Below are positions 61,798 through 64,000 of a DNA stretch of 64,000 nucleotides, in pieces. The stretch comes from Panopea generosa. Lineage: Eukaryota; Mollusca; Bivalvia; Adapedonta; Hiatellidae. Where the stretch lies: assembly GCA_029582155.1 (NCBI GenBank), contig CM055909.1, forward strand, positions 45,204,218-45,268,217. Direction: 5' to 3'. The notes beneath the pieces were generated by a model, which was given only the letters and a program-made list of their open reading frames with translations, was not told where the DNA came from and did no database searches. The translations under genes and the position numbers were made by a program. Position 1 is the stretch's first letter. Each line of letters begins with the position of its first letter.

Positions 61798-62143
61798 AAG
61801 TTTATTGGATCCAATAATTTTTATATTATACAATTCAAAATTCAAGATGGCGACTAAAAAATGCAATAAATTTATTTGAAATTTCAACGATAAATACAAA
61901 CAACCGACAAAATATTCCGCATGAGGAGAAAATCGGAATAGTCACTGCAACTTCCTTCGTCTGCCGCTTTGAAATCACGGTTACTTGATTATCTTTACTC
62001 TTTTGATGAATTTCTTTCAGAATGAGGTAAAGAATAAGCAAAATCATTTTATATTGTTTTGTACAATAGGGGAATATATTGTACTCGTACGTTTTGTGAT
62101 TAAAACCATATTGGACTCGGCGACTACGGCGTCTCGTCCAATA
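61798..62143 (+). repeat. Dispersed repeat E, copy 2
   Basis: Inverted relative to 37781-38168. Starts with the palindrome TTATTGGATCCAATAA and runs through AATTCAAGATGGCGACTAAA, CCGACAAAATATTCCGCATG and CTTTTGATGAATTTCTTTCA. It ends in the ATTGTTTTGTACAATAGGGG block and a short inverted repeat ATTGGAC...GTCCAAT at 62109-62142. It lacks the large inverted repeat of copy 1. Overlapping open frames on both strands (61835-62253) are internal and not genes. Confidence 0.75.
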
Positions 62144-64000
62144 AACAGGTTTAAAATACCGTTACAAACAGCAAAATCACACGTGCTCGCTGATAGGTAA
62201 CACGTGCGACGTCGTGATTTATATATACTCTTATTGTTAAGTGGTATATGCAAGAGAGCAAACGTTTAAGGACGTGTCATTTGTGTAACACAAGTTGGGG
62301 GATATTTACATTGTACTTTATATATATAGATTTTATATCAAGTAAACATTGTCATACAGCTTTTAATTGACATGTAACTGAGAAGCTGTCTGTCTATGTT
62401 CACGCTGTTTACAAGGAAACACCATCAGGCGTATTAAAAGTTTTATGGCAGTATCAAAATAAAGCTGCTGCCGACACGTTAATATGAAGCTATCGTAGCG
62501 CCAGAAGTAGGATCATGTTAGGATTGCCATAATTATATCTTAACATGACATCCACAGGCAGAGGAGGACAAAGTCAATACTGCATCTTAGCGTTAACTTA
62601 CCCAAAATAGCAGAGTATGTCTCTATATATCAATCAAAGCGGAAACAAACTAGAAGTGTCGTTATTAGTCTGCAGATGGGTATACCGGTGAGACTTGTAT
62701 TAGTAAGATGAAGATATTAACAATTAAAGCAATATGGGTATTAGTTTTGACCTTCTTATATACTAAATATGCTAGACATGTTGATATCTGTACGTGTACC
62801 TGTCATTTTATCTGTTATAGTTTGTACAAAATATACCACGGTGCATGTATCGTCTGTCTCTATTGTACCAGAATAGTGATGTTGATTTGACATGGTCAAC
62901 GTCCATATCGCTGTGTACATATGCGTATATGATAACTTTGTGAGGAATTATAGAATAACATTTGGTTTTACGGCGCATCAATACATCAGGGTATTTGACG
63001 CAAAACAAAGCAAAATGCCTGGCTCATACTCAATATTCAAACAAACCAACAAATAGACACATAAAACTTGACTACGACAATAACAATAAATGAATTGGTA
63101 GAATAAAACCAGAACTGTGACACCTGCAGAACTGCAGAAATTATATTCAATAACCAAATTGTCGCCTCTTACGACACACATAAGTTACAGTGGTACTACT
63201 GAGGTGTCATCACTGATTTGTAACCCTGATTTCACACAGGGGGTGGTAATTTAATCAAAATAAAGTACATAACAGAATGATAAAATTGTGATATGACATC
63301 CATTGGGAGATTCTTACCGATCCGCTTTGCAATGGTCGTTAACAACAGTCCTTGAATACTTTTTACTGAAGTCTTTTATTCACACACCAAATTTTTATTG
63401 CACAGAGAAGGTATTTTATTGATCCCGAAAAGATCATTTAACTGCTCAGTTAACACATCTAAACCTTTGCTCCTTGAATTTATATTTATACAATGGCTCA
63501 GTTACAACTGCATTACAACTCAATATACTTTGTAATGTAGTTTGAAATGTATGTAATAAAATAAAATAAGTACTTGAAATGTTTTAGACACTTAATATAT
63601 ATGCTATATTTCGAATTTTTGTTTTACTTGTAAGCACCCATACTACTCTAGTCATTTATTAAATTGTCAATGACATAAAACTCATTCTCGAGCAAAACTG
63701 ACTCGGCTAAAATATTCCAAAGGGATCAGAAATAATGAAATAAAACATTGAGACAAATCACGGAGCGACTTTTCTATGGCCGCTTAACGTTCTTGTTTTG
63801 TTATTTTTGCCACAATAATAAGAAAGTATGAATATTCAAATCCTGTTTTGGTGACCTACTAAACAAATGCAGTAAATGATAACACAGTAATATTTTAGAA
63901 ATGTTATGACTGTCTTAAGTGATTATTTGCATGTTATGCATTTCGCGCATAGTTGTCGAGTATGGTTTACTGTTGTCATCCTGATAAATGAGGATGTTTA
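62144..64000. other. Non-coding stretch to window end
   Basis: No exon, RNA gene or repeat copy recognised. Open frames of 60-67 codons near 62708-63181 are unsupported. Confidence 0.4.

Overview
This window reads as intron-rich, AT-rich (about two-thirds A+T by eye), repeat-dense nuclear DNA of an animal, most probably a bivalve mollusc. The taxonomic call is an inference. It rests on several tRNA-derived SINE families, on two repeat types that resemble dispersed repeats common in bivalve genomes (about 5.0-5.5 kb and 5.7-6.1 kb), on a Tc1-like transposase relic and an L1/Tx1-like LINE relic, and on a class B GPCR whose cysteine-rich N-terminus looks lophotrochozoan. Nothing prokaryotic is present: no operons, rRNA or CRISPR array.

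The one gene I can support with confidence is on the + strand. Three exons at 7746-7916, 15434-15572 and 31622-31735 have consensus splice sites and mutually compatible phases (0, then 1, then 1). They encode the extracellular N-terminus of a secretin-like (class B1) G-protein-coupled receptor: a hydrophobic N-terminal segment, a module with paired cysteines, and the first part of the hormone-receptor (HormR) domain. I found no later exon, so the rest of HormR and the seven-helix bundle probably lie beyond base 64000. The introns are about 7.5 kb and 16 kb. A separate GC-rich minus-strand open frame at 35474-35590 is a weaker candidate for the last coding exon of another gene.

Region by region: 1-7.7 kb holds a MITE copy, tRNA-like relics, a poly-C tract and two bivalve-type repeats. 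7.7-15.6 kb holds exon 1, two arrays of one 24-bp minisatellite, a 2.9-kb array of about 82 units of 35 bp, and exon 2. 15.6-31.6 kb is intron 2, with SINEs (one with a clear 13-bp target duplication), an old segmental duplication, a 400-bp tandem repeat, a MITE, a dead LINE, a Tc1 fragment and a 1.05-kb array of a 50-bp hairpin-containing repeat that stops 85 bp before exon 3. 31.7-48.5 kb has MITEs, a dispersed repeat with a large inverted repeat, SINEs, a 30-bp minisatellite and an old duplication. 51-57 kb is a dense cluster of SINE, MITE, palindrome and minisatellites. 57-64 kb is mostly plain AT-rich DNA with one intact SINE (14-bp target duplication) and a second copy of the dispersed repeat.

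Apart from the receptor, the interest lies in repeat architecture. Large minisatellites sit just upstream of both internal receptor exons, the 35-bp array has higher-order structure and a CpG-rich core with TpG-rich edges, and there is a 67-bp near-perfect palindrome. I do not see evidence for a novel multi-gene system.
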